Source of the DNA: Alteromonadaceae bacterium Bs31
GTDB taxonomy: Bacteria > Pseudomonadota > Gammaproteobacteria > Pseudomonadales > Cellvibrionaceae
Assembly (NCBI GenBank): GCA_900177435.1
Contig: FXAI01000001.1
Location: 319,982 to 383,981, forward strand
Length of the DNA: 64,000 bases
Reading direction: 5' to 3'
Shown one piece after another: positions 1 to 9,391 of the stretch. The translations under genes and the position numbers were made by a program. Position 1 is the first letter of the stretch, and the number at the start of each line of letters is the position of its first letter. The notes under the pieces were generated by a model. It ran no database searches, had not been told where the DNA came from, and worked only from the letters and a program-made list of their open reading frames with translations.

Positions 1-3000
1 GTGAAAGACGACAATCTGGTGTCCTATGAACTTTACGTTTCCCCTAAAGACCAGGCCAACTGGCAGCTAATGGCCTCTGGCAATAGCGAAGTGGAAAACG
101 CTGAGCTGGGAGTGTTCGACCCCACCATGTTGTTAAACGGCACCTACGCCGTTGTGCTTCTTGCTACCGATGTGAATGGTCAAACAGCGCAAGATTCCAC
201 AACAGTCATTGTGGATGGTGATATGAAGGTAGGGCACTATTCCATCACTTTCGAAGATGTGAGTGTTGATCTTGCGGGCATTCCGGTGCGGGTCACCCGT
301 ACCTACGATACTCGCCGCAAGTCAGAGAAACTGGATTTCGGCTACGGCTGGAGTGTGGATTACCAAAATGTTCGCATCCAAGAATCTCGCACACTGGGTT
401 TCAGTTGGCAGCTTAACTATTACCGCAACGGTTTCTTTGGCGACTACTGTGTAGAGCCCAATGGTAACCCCATCGTTACCATAACCTTGCCCGATGGCAG
501 CATTGAGAAGTTTAAAACAGTAGCCTCCCCGGATTGCTCCTACCTGGTACCCACTATTGATGTGCAAGTGAGCTTCGAGCCGCTTGCGGGAACCTACTCC
601 AGCCTGGAGCAAACGGACTACGGCTTACTGCGCCTGGCTAACGGCAATATTATCGATATGGGGGATATCGATACCCAACAGTATGGTGTAGACCCTGATG
701 CCTACAAACTAACCACCAAAGACGGCATGGTGTACTACCTGGATCAAAGCTTTGGTATTCGCAGGGTAGAAGAGCCCGGTGGGCAATATGTTACCTACAG
801 TGATAGCGGTATTGTTCATAGCCTGGGTTATGCCATCGATTTTGAACGCGATTCACAAAACCGCATTGTCGCTCTGGTACTGCCCGATGGCCGCCGTATT
901 GATTACAGCTACACCCTCGAAGGTGACTTGGCGCAACTGGCCGACTTCTCTGGTGATGTGACAGAATTTGAATACCTGTCCCGTATTCCGCACTACCTCG
1001 ATGAAATTATCGATCCGAACGGCGTATCTGCCACACGCATGGAATACGACGATGATGGCCGCTTAACGGCTATTATCGATGCCGAAGGTAACCGCATCGA
1101 ATACGATCACAATATCGAAGGTCGTACATCCATCGTTGCAGACGCGCGTGGTAATCAAACCATCTACATCTACGACGATAACGGTCGCGTATTAAGCGAA
1201 ACCAACGAACTCGGTGAAACCACCACCCGAACCTATAACCACGTGGGTGATGTGCTAAGTGAAACTAACGACCTGGGTGAAACACGCAGTTGGACCTACG
1301 ATGAGCGTGGCAATACCCTCACAGAAACTGACGCGTTGGGTAATGTAACAAGCTACACCTATACCGAACAGGAACTGGAAGAGAGCGCCACAAACGCCCT
1401 CGGAATCGTGGAATACCAAAATACCTACGATACCCGTTCGCGCAAGCTCACCAGCCTTACGGATGCAATGGGGAACGTGACCAAATTGCACTGGGATATT
1501 GGCGTAGGTGGAAATGAGTCCTGTTCAACCGGTGCAAGCAAAGGCTTTACCGACGCATTGAACAATGTTCAAAAAAATCATATTGCCTGCTTTGGCCCCT
1601 TGGCGGGAACCCAAACAGGTATGACCGATGCCAATGGCGTGCATACGTCCTATGGTTTGGACTCATCGGGCCGCAGAGTTAGCGAAACCACCACCCGCAC
1701 AGACCTGCAAGGCAATGTTATCTCGCTAGTTACCCGTTACGAGTACGACGCAGAAGACCGTGTAATTCGCACCGTGCACCCAGACGGCACAGAGAGCACC
1801 ACAGAATACAACGCCGTGGATCAAGTGTTAGCAGAAGTGAATGCCTTGGGCCAGAGAACGGAGTATGAATATGATGTGCGTGGCAAGCAGATACTGGTGC
1901 GCTACGCCGATGGCAGTGAGGAAAGCAAAGCTTACGATGCTGCGGGTAACCTAACGGAACAAACGGACCGGGAAGGCAATGTAACTCTCTTTGAATACGA
2001 TGCGGCAAACCGGCAGATAAAAGTTACCCAGCCAGACGGCGCCAGCTCACACAGTGAGTACAACGCTGCAGGCCGAATGGTGGCGAGTATAGATGCGCTG
2101 GGCAATCGAACCGAGTACGAATACGACGCAGCCGGTCGACGTACATTGGTACGGGATGCGCTTGGAAATGAAACACGCTACGAGTACGATGCTGCCGGTC
2201 GCATGACGGCCATGATCGATGCCCTGGACCGTCGTGTTGAATACAGCTACAACAAACTTGATCAGCGTATCGCAACCACCTATGCCGATGGTACGGATTC
2301 CGGAAGCGAGTACGATGCACTGTCTCGCCGTACGGCAGAAATAGACCAAGCCGATGTCGCTACGCAGTTTGAATTCGACAACATGGGCCGCTTGCTGAAA
2401 GTGATCGATGCGCTAAACCAGGAAACGCTCTACGGCTACGACGAGCAAGGGAATAAAGTTTCGCAAACCGATGCGATGGGCCGCACTACCTACTGGGAAT
2501 ACGATACTCAGGGGCGCGTAAGCAAGCGTATTCTGCCCATGGGGCAAGAAGAAAGCTTTGTTTATGATGAACTCGGCCGCGTAATCACTAGCACCGACTT
2601 TAATGGCGACCTTACCACTTACCAGTACAACAATATTGGCCAAACCATTGCCATTTACTATGCAGACCTGAGCGAAGAGCACTTCACCTACAACGTGCTT
2701 GGCCAGCGCTCGTCGGCAACGCAAATAGCCAGTGACGGTTCATCACGAACAAGCAGCTACGCTTACGATTCAACTGGTCGTCTCACCTTGGAAACACAGC
2801 CAGACGGCAGCACACTAGCTTACGAGTACGACTTGAATGGTAATAAAACTAGCCTTGTGGTTACGCCAGTGGGTGCCAGCGCAATAAGCACAGCGTATAG
2901 CTACGACGAACTAAACCGCCTACAAACCGTAAGCAGTGCCGAAGGTATAACCAGTTATGCTTACGACGCTGTAGGAAACCGCAGTAGCATCAGCTATCCA

Positions 3001-4539
3001 AACGGTAGCAGTCAGGTTTATCGTTACAACCCGCTCAACCGTTTAACAAGTATCGAAACCTACGACGGCAGTGGCGCCTTGGTTGAACAATACGATTACA
3101 CCCTGCACGTAACTGGTCGACGTACCGCCATTGCGGAATTGGACGGACGTGAAACCAACTACACTTACGACCAGCTTTATCGTCTCACCGCAGAAAATAT
3201 TACCGACATAAATGCCGGTGACTACAGTGCCAGTTATGTGTACGACAAGGTGGGTAACCACAGTAGTGAAACAGTAAATGGCGTACTCACTGCCTATAGC
3301 TACGACGCTAACGATAGAATTACCCAGCAAGGTGCAAATACATTCACTTACGATGCCAACGGCAATACGCTTAGCGCTACAGCAGAGGGTGTTACCACGT
3401 ACTACACCTACAACAGTAAAAATAAACTTGTAGAAGCCGAAACCGCTGAAGGCCTGTTGAGCTTTAGCTACAACATTGCGGGCATACGCACCTCCAAAGC
3501 CGTGGACGGTGCAGCAACCAATTTTGTTGTAGACAGTAATCAGGCTTACGCACAGGTTGTTGTTGAGTCAGACGGAAGCAAGGCAGTTGTCTACACCTAT
3601 GGGGACGACCTGCTCAGCCAAACCCGTGATAGTGAAGTGTTTTTCTATCTTTACGATGGGCTCGGCAGTACCCGTTTGCTGAGTGATACCGCCGGTAATG
3701 TTACGGATAGCTATGATTATAAGGCCTTTGGTGAGCTGTTAAACCAGAGCGGTTCTGCAGAGAATAGTTATTTGTTTACCGGGGAGCAGTTTGATGCTTC
3801 GCTGGATCAGTATTACTTAAGGGCGAGGTATTACGATCAGGGAATTGGGCGATTTACCCAAATGGATACGTGGGGTGGGAATAATTTTGATCCAGTCACT
3901 CTACACAAATACCTTTATGCTAACGCCAGTCCGGCGAATTATGTAGACCCGACGGGTAACTTTAGTTTGGGCTCAGTGATGTCCGCAGTCAACATTACAG
4001 CTACGTTGGCTACTGTAGGGATTACTTCTTATCGAGCCACAGGATCTGCTTTAGAGGGTGATTTTTATGGGGCTGGGAAAGAAGTTGCGATCGGTGCAAT
4101 TTCTTTAGCGGTCGTCTTGAAAGGGCCCCAAATGTTCAAAGCATTATTCGGATCGTGTGCACGATGGTGCACACTTTTTTACCGGTTCTCACAAGCTGAG
4201 CGTGCAGTAATTGCCGAAGCAAAAGCGTTCCAAGCTGCCGGTGCGTATGAAAAGGCTAGGCTTGCTGTAGCGGCTGGAACACAAGTCGAGATTGTTGTAG
4301 GTACAAAAACAGTAATTGTTGCTCCTCAATTAGCGGCTTCCGGAATGACTTTTGGCGATGATGTATTCTTGCTCGGTAGAGAAGCCATCGTTAGTGAGGC
4401 CGAATTTGCAAAAACATTACTCCATGAATTATATCGTTTGCAGTTTCAGCGTGGAATTCAAGCGGGTGCAGTTGGGGCCTCCGCTGAACCAACGGCAGCA
4501 GCTTTTAATTTTGCCGAAGAGGCAGTAAAGCTATTTTAA
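1..4539 (+). CDS. RHS/YD-repeat protein with variable C-terminal tip, 5' partial
   Basis: The reading frame is open from the first base, so the true start lies upstream. About 1,320 residues are built of YD repeats of the type YDAAGR.T...DALGN, the hallmark of RHS/YD proteins, which form a hollow beta-cocoon around their C-terminal end. The RHS core closes at about residues 1255-1321 with YLRARYYD, GRFTQMD, YLYANASPANYVDPTGN. The last ~190 residues are unrelated to the repeats, as expected for a polymorphic toxin tip; they hold hydrophobic stretches (about 1325-1375) and a LLHELYR motif near residue 1467 that recalls an HExxH-type metal site without its second His. I do not recognise the tip domain. 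Polymorphic-toxin function is inferred from architecture and the small gene that follows. Confidence 0.9.
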   Translation: MKDDNLVSYELYVSPKDQANWQLMASGNSEVENAELGVFDPTMLLNGTYAVVLLATDVNGQTAQDSTTVIVDGDMKVGHYSITFEDVSVDLAGIPVRVTRTYDTRRKSEKLDFGYGWSVDYQNVRIQESRTLGFSWQLNYYRNGFFGDYCVEPNGNPIVTITLPDGSIEKFKTVASPDCSYLVPTIDVQVSFEPLAGTYSSLEQTDYGLLRLANGNIIDMGDIDTQQYGVDPDAYKLTTKDGMVYYLDQSFGIRRVEEPGGQYVTYSDSGIVHSLGYAIDFERDSQNRIVALVLPDGRRIDYSYTLEGDLAQLADFSGDVTEFEYLSRIPHYLDEIIDPNGVSATRMEYDDDGRLTAIIDAEGNRIEYDHNIEGRTSIVADARGNQTIYIYDDNGRVLSETNELGETTTRTYNHVGDVLSETNDLGETRSWTYDERGNTLTETDALGNVTSYTYTEQELEESATNALGIVEYQNTYDTRSRKLTSLTDAMGNVTKLHWDIGVGGNESCSTGASKGFTDALNNVQKNHIACFGPLAGTQTGMTDANGVHTSYGLDSSGRRVSETTTRTDLQGNVISLVTRYEYDAEDRVIRTVHPDGTESTTEYNAVDQVLAEVNALGQRTEYEYDVRGKQILVRYADGSEESKAYDAAGNLTEQTDREGNVTLFEYDAANRQIKVTQPDGASSHSEYNAAGRMVASIDALGNRTEYEYDAAGRRTLVRDALGNETRYEYDAAGRMTAMIDALDRRVEYSYNKLDQRIATTYADGTDSGSEYDALSRRTAEIDQADVATQFEFDNMGRLLKVIDALNQETLYGYDEQGNKVSQTDAMGRTTYWEYDTQGRVSKRILPMGQEESFVYDELGRVITSTDFNGDLTTYQYNNIGQTIAIYYADLSEEHFTYNVLGQRSSATQIASDGSSRTSSYAYDSTGRLTLETQPDGSTLAYEYDLNGNKTSLVVTPVGASAISTAYSYDELNRLQTVSSAEGITSYAYDAVGNRSSISYPNGSSQVYRYNPLNRLTSIETYDGSGALVEQYDYTLHVTGRRTAIAELDGRETNYTYDQLYRLTAENITDINAGDYSASYVYDKVGNHSSETVNGVLTAYSYDANDRITQQGANTFTYDANGNTLSATAEGVTTYYTYNSKNKLVEAETAEGLLSFSYNIAGIRTSKAVDGAATNFVVDSNQAYAQVVVESDGSKAVVYTYGDDLLSQTRDSEVFFYLYDGLGSTRLLSDTAGNVTDSYDYKAFGELLNQSGSAENSYLFTGEQFDASLDQYYLRARYYDQGIGRFTQMDTWGGNNFDPVTLHKYLYANASPANYVDPTGNFSLGSVMSAVNITATLATVGITSYRATGSALEGDFYGAGKEVAIGAISLAVVLKGPQMFKALFGSCARWCTLFYRFSQAERAVIAEAKAFQAAGAYEKARLAVAAGTQVEIVVGTKTVIVAPQLAASGMTFGDDVFLLGREAIVSEAEFAKTLLHELYRLQFQRGIQAGAVGASAEPTAAAFNFAEEAVKLF

Positions 4540-4582
4540 GTTGGAATAGTTAATGTGAGTATTTTTGATGTTGGAGGATTTT

Positions 4583-4774
4583 ATGAAAAAATCTGTCAAT
4601 GATTGGGTTGAAATTGCAAATCAATTTATTTCAGATAGTAGTGCTAAGATTAGTTGTCCTGGCTGTAAAGCAGAATTTATTAAATGCCAGAATGTTGTTG
4701 ATTCAGACAATAGAGTAATAGAGAAGAGAATATATTGCGAAAGCTGTAAAATTGAACATTACATACGACTCTGA
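4583..4774 (+). CDS. Small zinc-ribbon protein behind the RHS gene
   Basis: A 63-residue protein 43 bp after the RHS stop. The start at 4583 is chosen for GGAGG at 4573-4577; an ATG at 4568 lies too close to it. Two cysteine pairs, CPGC near residue 25 and CESC near residue 52, give a four-Cys zinc-ribbon-like pattern. A short gene directly after the variable RHS tip is the usual place for the cognate immunity protein, but nothing in the sequence proves that role. No family recognised. Confidence 0.6.
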   Translation: MKKSVNDWVEIANQFISDSSAKISCPGCKAEFIKCQNVVDSDNRVIEKRIYCESCKIEHYIRL

Positions 4775-4820
4775 ATTTTTAATTCAAAATCAATAAATAA
4801 CAATTTTGGCTAAAGAGCAT

Positions 4821-4885
4821 TAGCTCAGATCTAAACTGACAGTACCTTCTAAAAAGCGGGTAACTGTCAGATCAAGTCTGAGCTA
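4821..4885. repeat. 65-bp imperfect inverted repeat
   Basis: The left arm begins TAGCTCAGATCT and ends CTGACAGT (4821-4843). The right arm begins ACTGTCAGATC and ends CTGAGCTA (4863-4885). The arms pair over about 23 bp with a few mismatches around a 19-bp loop. Its position 400 bp from a Y1-type transposase suggests a REPIN/MITE-like substrate, which is inference. Confidence 0.6.
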
Positions 4886-5010
4886 CTACATACTTATCAT
4901 TGAAAATTGAAAGCCAGCAATGGCAAAGGAAAGGTTGTTATACAGTTTTTCTGCAGGCTCTTCAATTTTTTAATTAGTTTCTTACGCTTAAGCTGTCGGA
5001 GCATTGATAG

Positions 5011-5037
5011 TGCATCCGGCGTAAGCGCCATCCGGCA
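5011..5037. repeat. REP-like hairpin
   Basis: Contains two CATCCGG motifs around a GGCG-TAAG-CGCC stem-loop. The reverse complement resembles the head of enterobacterial REP elements (GCCGGATG...). It lies between the RHS locus and the RAYT gene. Confidence 0.45.
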
Positions 5038-5284
5038 CAAACTGGTTCGGTTACCGCTAGGTCAATATGCCGATCGAAAAAAGACCTTTCCGAATAAATT
5101 GGACAGTCACTTTAAAAAGAGCTGTAAAAACTACCGGTACTTTTCCGGCAACGGCTGACGAAAATCAGCAGTGTTTAGCTGGTGAGTCAAAAAATACTCA
5201 AAGAGGGGTGGTTTTCAAGATTTCACGCGAGCGAACCCCCGCGCTTGTGGAACGATTAAAGAGGAAAGATGGTTTAGGTGAAAG

Positions 5285-6262
5285 TTAATGCAAAAGCGCT
5301 TCGCAATTGCCGTAAGCCGGCCTGCGTTTTAGGCCCAAAGCGCTGGCAGCCTGCAGCAGCTTTGCTTTACAGCCCACCAGGCTTTTGAATTTGGATTCAA
5401 ACTGTGTGGTGAGCACCAGCCATTCGCGCGAGCTGATGTTAAGTCGGTCGAGAATAGGCGGTAACTGGTCGTCAATATAACCCCGTTTGTTCTCCCGAAT
5501 CGCCCTACCGGTAAGGTCCACCAGTTCGATATAGCCTTTTAAGTGAAAGGGCAAACCCTGCGGCATGGGTTCTCTAGGGTTGCCCACAAACTCAGCTAAT
5601 TTAAGGGTCTCAGGTTTCCCGGTTTTTACATGTTCGACCCGCCGTTTAATCGAAGTATGTTCAGAATCTTCGGGAGTGCGCGCCATTTTGGCTCGTACAG
5701 GGTTTAAATCCACATACGCCATGCAAGCCGCCAGCGCTTTTTCATCCAACAAGGCCTGTGATCTAAAGCGGCTCTCCCAGAAACGGCCGGTGCATTGATC
5801 TTCGGCGTTGGCCATTCTTGCAATCGGTTCGTTTAAACAGGACATCAAGCGGCTGATATTAGCCAGCTCAAGGCGCCAGTGTTCCAGTTTCGCCTTAACC
5901 GCCTGCCATTGGGCTTCATCCAGTGATTCGCCTTTTAAAAACTTCTGGGTGAGGAGGGTGCCCTTGTACAGTTTGTGCCAGCGTTCACATACCTCCAGGT
6001 CACTCAGGCTGTGGGCTTCAGGCATATTGATATGCAGCACAAGGTGGTGATGGTTACTCATAACGGCGTAGGCGCAGACATCAATGCAGAAAACCTCACC
6101 CAAAAATAAAATACGATCTTCCACCCATTGGCGGCGGTGTTCGTAATCTTTACCACTAAAGGGGTCTAGCCCACACAGAAAAGCCCGCCGCACACAGCGG
6201 GAGGTGCAATGGTAGTAGGGTGTGGCATCGAGGGATATTTGGTGTTTGCGAGGGGTGGGCAT
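5285..6262 (-). CDS. REP-associated Y1 transposase (RAYT), IS200-like family
   Basis: A protein of 325 residues when started at the ATG at 6262, which has AAGGA about 9 nt upstream; a further ATG at 6322 lacks such a site. The Y1_Tnp signature is clear: YYHCTSRCVRRAF near the N-terminus, the HUH metal motif in SNHHHLVLH (about residue 70), and the presumed catalytic Tyr in AYVDLNPVRA (about residue 185). A C-terminal extension of ~130 residues is typical of the longer members in marine gammaproteobacteria. RAYTs are single-copy domesticated transposases thought to process REP hairpins by single-strand transfer. REP-like hairpins occur on both sides (5011-5037, 7116-7141). The gene opposes its neighbours and its 5' end overlaps the open frame of the next gene, as if it inserted there. 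Confidence 0.9.
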   Translation of the reverse strand: MPTPRKHQISLDATPYYHCTSRCVRRAFLCGLDPFSGKDYEHRRQWVEDRILFLGEVFCIDVCAYAVMSNHHHLVLHINMPEAHSLSDLEVCERWHKLYKGTLLTQKFLKGESLDEAQWQAVKAKLEHWRLELANISRLMSCLNEPIARMANAEDQCTGRFWESRFRSQALLDEKALAACMAYVDLNPVRAKMARTPEDSEHTSIKRRVEHVKTGKPETLKLAEFVGNPREPMPQGLPFHLKGYIELVDLTGRAIRENKRGYIDDQLPPILDRLNISSREWLVLTTQFESKFKSLVGCKAKLLQAASALGLKRRPAYGNCEALLH

Positions 6263-6322
6263 AGATCGGTCCTTGATCGCTTTGTGGTGTATAAAAATAC
6301 AGTATTGGTAAGTGGTGGTCAA

Positions 6323-6856
6323 GTGTTAGTGTGGGTGTCCATTTTTTTCTATCCTGGATTGAAGCTACCGGAAGCTTTAACAGAGGTGTTCGCCTGGAGC
6401 GATGTCATCGATCTCGATGCTGCTGGTTATTTTGGGGCAGAATTAAGTGGAATCAGTATTGGTGGTCATGAAGAGATTCTGGATGGCATTGAAGATGGGA
6501 TTTACCCTCAGGAGTTTGCTTGCTTTCTCGCTTTGGGTGATTATGGGAAATGCAAGATCCTGGGTGTTTTTTTAAACGAAAAGATGCAAGAGGATTCGCC
6601 TGTTTTTATTATGGATATCATTGATAGAGCTTTATACAAAGTCTCTAATAGTGTGGAAAAATTTTTCTTGCGAGCGCTTGAATGTGCCAAGCTCGGGGAG
6701 GTTCAAGACTATTTTGACCCTTCTGAAAAAGTAAAAAAAGTGATTGTATCCATAGATGGTGATGGGGTTTTGCCTGCGATAGAGAATTCAGTCTCAGAAT
6801 ATCCATTTGATTCTGATGGCTGGCGGGTATTTCTGGAGTCTAAAGATTTCGATTAA
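6323..6856 (+). CDS. Hypothetical protein, probably 5'-truncated
   Basis: An open frame continues upstream into the transposase gene on the other strand, and no ATG with a ribosome site exists; GTG codons at 6323, 6329 and 6335 are only nominal starts. About 178 residues, acidic, with no signal peptide. The order of a YPQEFACFL segment and a DSPVFIMDIID segment is loosely reminiscent of SUKH/SMI1-type immunity proteins, but I would not assign it. The likely history is a gene whose 5' end was lost when the RAYT arrived. It could also be an immunity relic of the RHS locus. Confidence 0.4.
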   Translation: MLVWVSIFFYPGLKLPEALTEVFAWSDVIDLDAAGYFGAELSGISIGGHEEILDGIEDGIYPQEFACFLALGDYGKCKILGVFLNEKMQEDSPVFIMDIIDRALYKVSNSVEKFFLRALECAKLGEVQDYFDPSEKVKKVIVSIDGDGVLPAIENSVSEYPFDSDGWRVFLESKDFD

Positions 6857-6994
6857 GCGACAGTTCTACTGGGCCATCGTATTTTTTTATAAAAGAGACA
6901 TTCATGCGAGACCACTAAGGATTAACGGATAGTCACTATTAAAATAGAGTAAATAAGACGACCGTACACCGGATAATAAACCACAGGGAGTAGG

Positions 6995-7020
6995 GTGGGT
7001 GAGCCGAAGGCGACTCCCAC
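6995..7020. repeat. Short intergenic hairpin
   Basis: GTGGG and CCCAC outer arms with an inner GCC-GAA-GGC stem-loop. It sits in the gene-free stretch 6857-7141, which otherwise shows no gene. No U-tract follows on either strand, so a REP-like element is more likely than a terminator. Confidence 0.4.
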
Positions 7021-7115
7021 GCGGGTTGGAGGTGGTAGTTGTGGCTTTGTTGTTCGTGGAGATAATCGTTTTTTGGCTTTAAATAAATTCTGCTACTTAT
7101 GAGGGGCTGTGTCTT

Positions 7116-7141
7116 GCCGGGAGGCGCTTTGCTTACCCGGC
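7116..7141. repeat. REP-like 26-bp hairpin, copy 1
   Basis: Starts GCCGGGAGG and ends TTACCCGGC, with GCCGGG/CCCGGC arms. A copy differing at two positions occurs at 49517-49542. The shape resembles REP sequences (GCCGG...TTATCCGGC), and a RAYT gene lies 0.9 kb away. Confidence 0.55.
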
Positions 7142-7558
7142 TTACGGTCCTTCGCTTGGCTGTTTCCGGGGTTTTTTACTCAGGTTCTGCTGCCAATTTT
7201 TATCAATTACACCCATAAGCTCTCGTTGCATTCGGTAGATGGGTGAATTAAAGCTGTAATTATTGTTCGGAGTGCCCAATTCATCCGTTTTTTTCGCCGC
7301 ATAGTAATACGTAAGCTTAATCGCTAGGAACTCAAGCAATATATCAAGGTCTTTAAATTCCTCGTTTCTGTATTCGCGCCCTCGCTAAAAATAGTCAACA
7401 ACATAGCTACCATTTTCGAACTCCACATTATAATGTTGATCATTCCGAGAGACGTTGTTACGTCCGATGGATACTAAATCAAAGTAGGCACTATCGTAGC
7501 CTAGCTTTTCAAGCATACTTAAAAAACGAGCGTGTACAGGGGCCAACTATTTTTTCAT
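7142..7558 (-). pseudogene. Decayed immunity-type gene (Imm63-like pattern)
   Basis: Two minus-strand frames must be joined to read one protein. The upstream part (about 7388-7545) encodes RARFLSMLEKLGYDSAYFDL and further on NGSYVVDYF, then a stop. The downstream part in another frame continues REYRNEEFKDLDILLEFLAI and ends in NWQQNLSKKPRKQPSEGP. From memory, the order VVxERGxEYR...DLDxLLxxL...A...E...R.Q.ELM..I...W is that of Imm63-type immunity proteins. A frameshift and stop near 7385 and an early stop after the only upstream ATG mean it is not functional. It fits an orphan immunity relic of the neighbouring RHS system. Confidence 0.45.
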
Positions 7559-8036
7559 ATGCTACCTTATCCTCACTATAAACGTAGGCGCGACTCTAAA
7601 ATTACTGGGTTTTTACTTTATCGGAGGTGCAGGTTTAATCCCAGTTGAACCGCAACATTAACAGATTAAGTCAATATCCTCGCGTTCGCGCTATCAGTTG
7701 CTATGGCGGCTAGCAGGTTCTCATGGAGAGTAATGATTAAGCGGTAATCGATGGGGGCAGCGTGCAGCTAAGCCTGCGTATTTATTTTTGTGGGCAATAG
7801 TGGTTTTATTGGGTTTATGCAGGCAGCTTCTTGAAAAAAAAACCTTCAAAACTAGCAAGCTTACCCTAGCCTGGGGTAGTGTTATCAAGGGCTATTACTA
7901 AGGGGAGGTCTAAAGGTTCGTGCTGTGCTCGTTGGAGTGTAAGGAACGCTGGGCAGCCTGCCCCAAAGTGGCTTAACAGAGGCGTGTGCTTATCGCCTCT
8001 GTCATTGTCTGTGTGCAAATGAACGAATCTGTTTGT
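7559..8036. other. Gene-free stretch
   Basis: No convincing coding frame, RNA gene or repeat family was seen here apart from the hairpin at its right end (7976-8002). Confidence 0.5.
7976..8002 (-). terminator. Candidate terminator of the porin gene
   Basis: ACAGAGGCG and CGCCTCTGT form a perfect 9-bp stem with a 9-nt loop, 35 bp after the porin stop on the minus strand. The following U-run is weak, so termination may be inefficient. Confidence 0.4.
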
Positions 8037-8969
8037 TTAAAAACCTTTATTAAATTTGTGCTCAAAACCAAAGGCGAAATAGCTTTGTTCCTCTTGTTCT
8101 CGTTTGTCCAAACCGTGGAACCACACAAAGAACTTGGTGAGCTTGGATAAGCGGTAATCGACACCGAGATTAACCGATCTATCTTCGTCCATTGTCTGGT
8201 ATTGCAGGCGGTAGTCGAATTTTCCCAGCAGCAAAGAATAGCTCACGAAGGCACCTTGCTCACTTTCGCTTTCGGGTACGTCTGTGGGCTCCTGCTGTTG
8301 CAACATAAACCCGACTTTATGAATGTTGTGTTTATATTGAAATGCCAGCCGCGTTACGTCATTGCCCTTAACGTCAAAGTCGTGTGCCAGTGAAGCATAA
8401 AAAGGTGAGTGTTTAAATTGTTTGTCGCCGTAAAAAAGCGCGGCCGATGTGGCAGATTTTCCTTCCTCTTCCTTTTCTGCCTGATAGGTAACTACCGCGG
8501 AGAAATTATTGAATTTTGGGCTGGTATAGGTGGCCACATCGGTAAGTCGGTTTTCACCACGCCAGATTCGGGCGATGTCTCCTTGATAGTGGTTGTAAAG
8601 GTCTAGCCCGCCTTGTGCCATCCACAGAGCGGTGAAATTTCTGCCCATGGTGAGTTCACCGGCTTTGCCTCCTATGCCAAGGTACTGTGGACGCTCTGTA
8701 ATACTGTCCTGCCCGCTTTCAGCGGTGGTATCCACTTTCCATTCCAGTCGGTAAATGGCGTATAAGCCTTCTTCGAAGTCTACTTTTCCTTTAACGCCCA
8801 GCCAGGAGTTATTGCCTCGTATCTCCGTGAAACTACCTTCACCCTTGTCACTCAGCTGTGCGTTTACGTTCAGGCGTGCATAGGCAGAATTGTTTTTTTT
8901 ATCGTCAGCCCAAGTATGCAAACTGGCGCTGATTAAAACCAATCCTACTATCACTCTGCTGCTTAGCAT
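8037..8969 (-). CDS. Gram-negative general porin
   Basis: A 310-residue outer-membrane protein with an N-terminal signal peptide (residues 1-21, cleavage after TWA). The body has alternating beta-strand character: YARLNVNAQLSD, WLGVKGKVDFEEGLYAIYRL, PQYLGIGGKAGELTMGRNF. This order (an early strand, then WLGxKG...YxxE/EWKVD, then G.GeltmGR.) is that of the Gram-negative porin family (Porin_4). It ends in Phe, as outer-membrane beta-barrels do. The start is preceded by AAGGG about 8 nt upstream. It would form a diffusion channel; the substrate cannot be told from sequence. It stands alone. Confidence 0.85.
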   Translation of the reverse strand: MLSSRVIVGLVLISASLHTWADDKKNNSAYARLNVNAQLSDKGEGSFTEIRGNNSWLGVKGKVDFEEGLYAIYRLEWKVDTTAESGQDSITERPQYLGIGGKAGELTMGRNFTALWMAQGGLDLYNHYQGDIARIWRGENRLTDVATYTSPKFNNFSAVVTYQAEKEEEGKSATSAALFYGDKQFKHSPFYASLAHDFDVKGNDVTRLAFQYKHNIHKVGFMLQQQEPTDVPESESEQGAFVSYSLLLGKFDYRLQYQTMDEDRSVNLGVDYRLSKLTKFFVWFHGLDKREQEEQSYFAFGFEHKFNKGF

Positions 8970-9391
8970 GTTTTTTCCCTTTGAGTGGCTTGTTGTTTAA
9001 AAGGTATAGGCATGATCTGCGGAAAATCAACTTTTAAAACACGATCCAGCTGGCGCAGCCTTCCCCTAAAAAAGACAAGCGTTTAGCGGGGCGCGAGGAC
9101 GGAATTGGATACGGGGAGAGATTGGATATGGGCCTGGCTGCTAGCAGGAGGGCACAGTTGTTAAAGCTCGAGTGTAAGGCTTGGCGCGATGTGTTTGTTA
9201 GCAACTAAGGCAGACGTACTAATTATAGTTATAAAAAGTGTGGAGGCTATAACTTTTGTTTAGCCTGTCGGCTATTGCAGGGCATGTATTCATTATATCC
9301 ACGCACTTTTCTGCCAAAAACTCCTTATTCCTTGCCTATACTCACCAGACTACCCTCTTATTTAGCATAGTTGGACGTGAAGGCCTTACTG
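8970..9391. other. Divergent intergenic region between porin and chemoreceptor
   Basis: About 420 bp that must hold the promoters of both divergent genes. I see no clear sigma-28 box or operator. Confidence 0.4.

Larger units (their letters stand above)
4775..5284. other. Intergenic region with hairpins flanking the RAYT gene
   Basis: About 510 bp between the zinc-ribbon gene and the convergent transposase. It contains a long imperfect inverted repeat (4821-4885) and a REP-like hairpin (5011-5037). Short overlapping open frames here have no ribosome site or recognisable residues and are not called as genes. Confidence 0.6.

Noticed and set aside
4907-5288. Two overlapping open frames of 83 and 73 codons before the RAYT
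   Set aside because: They run through the REP-like hairpins and have no start signals.
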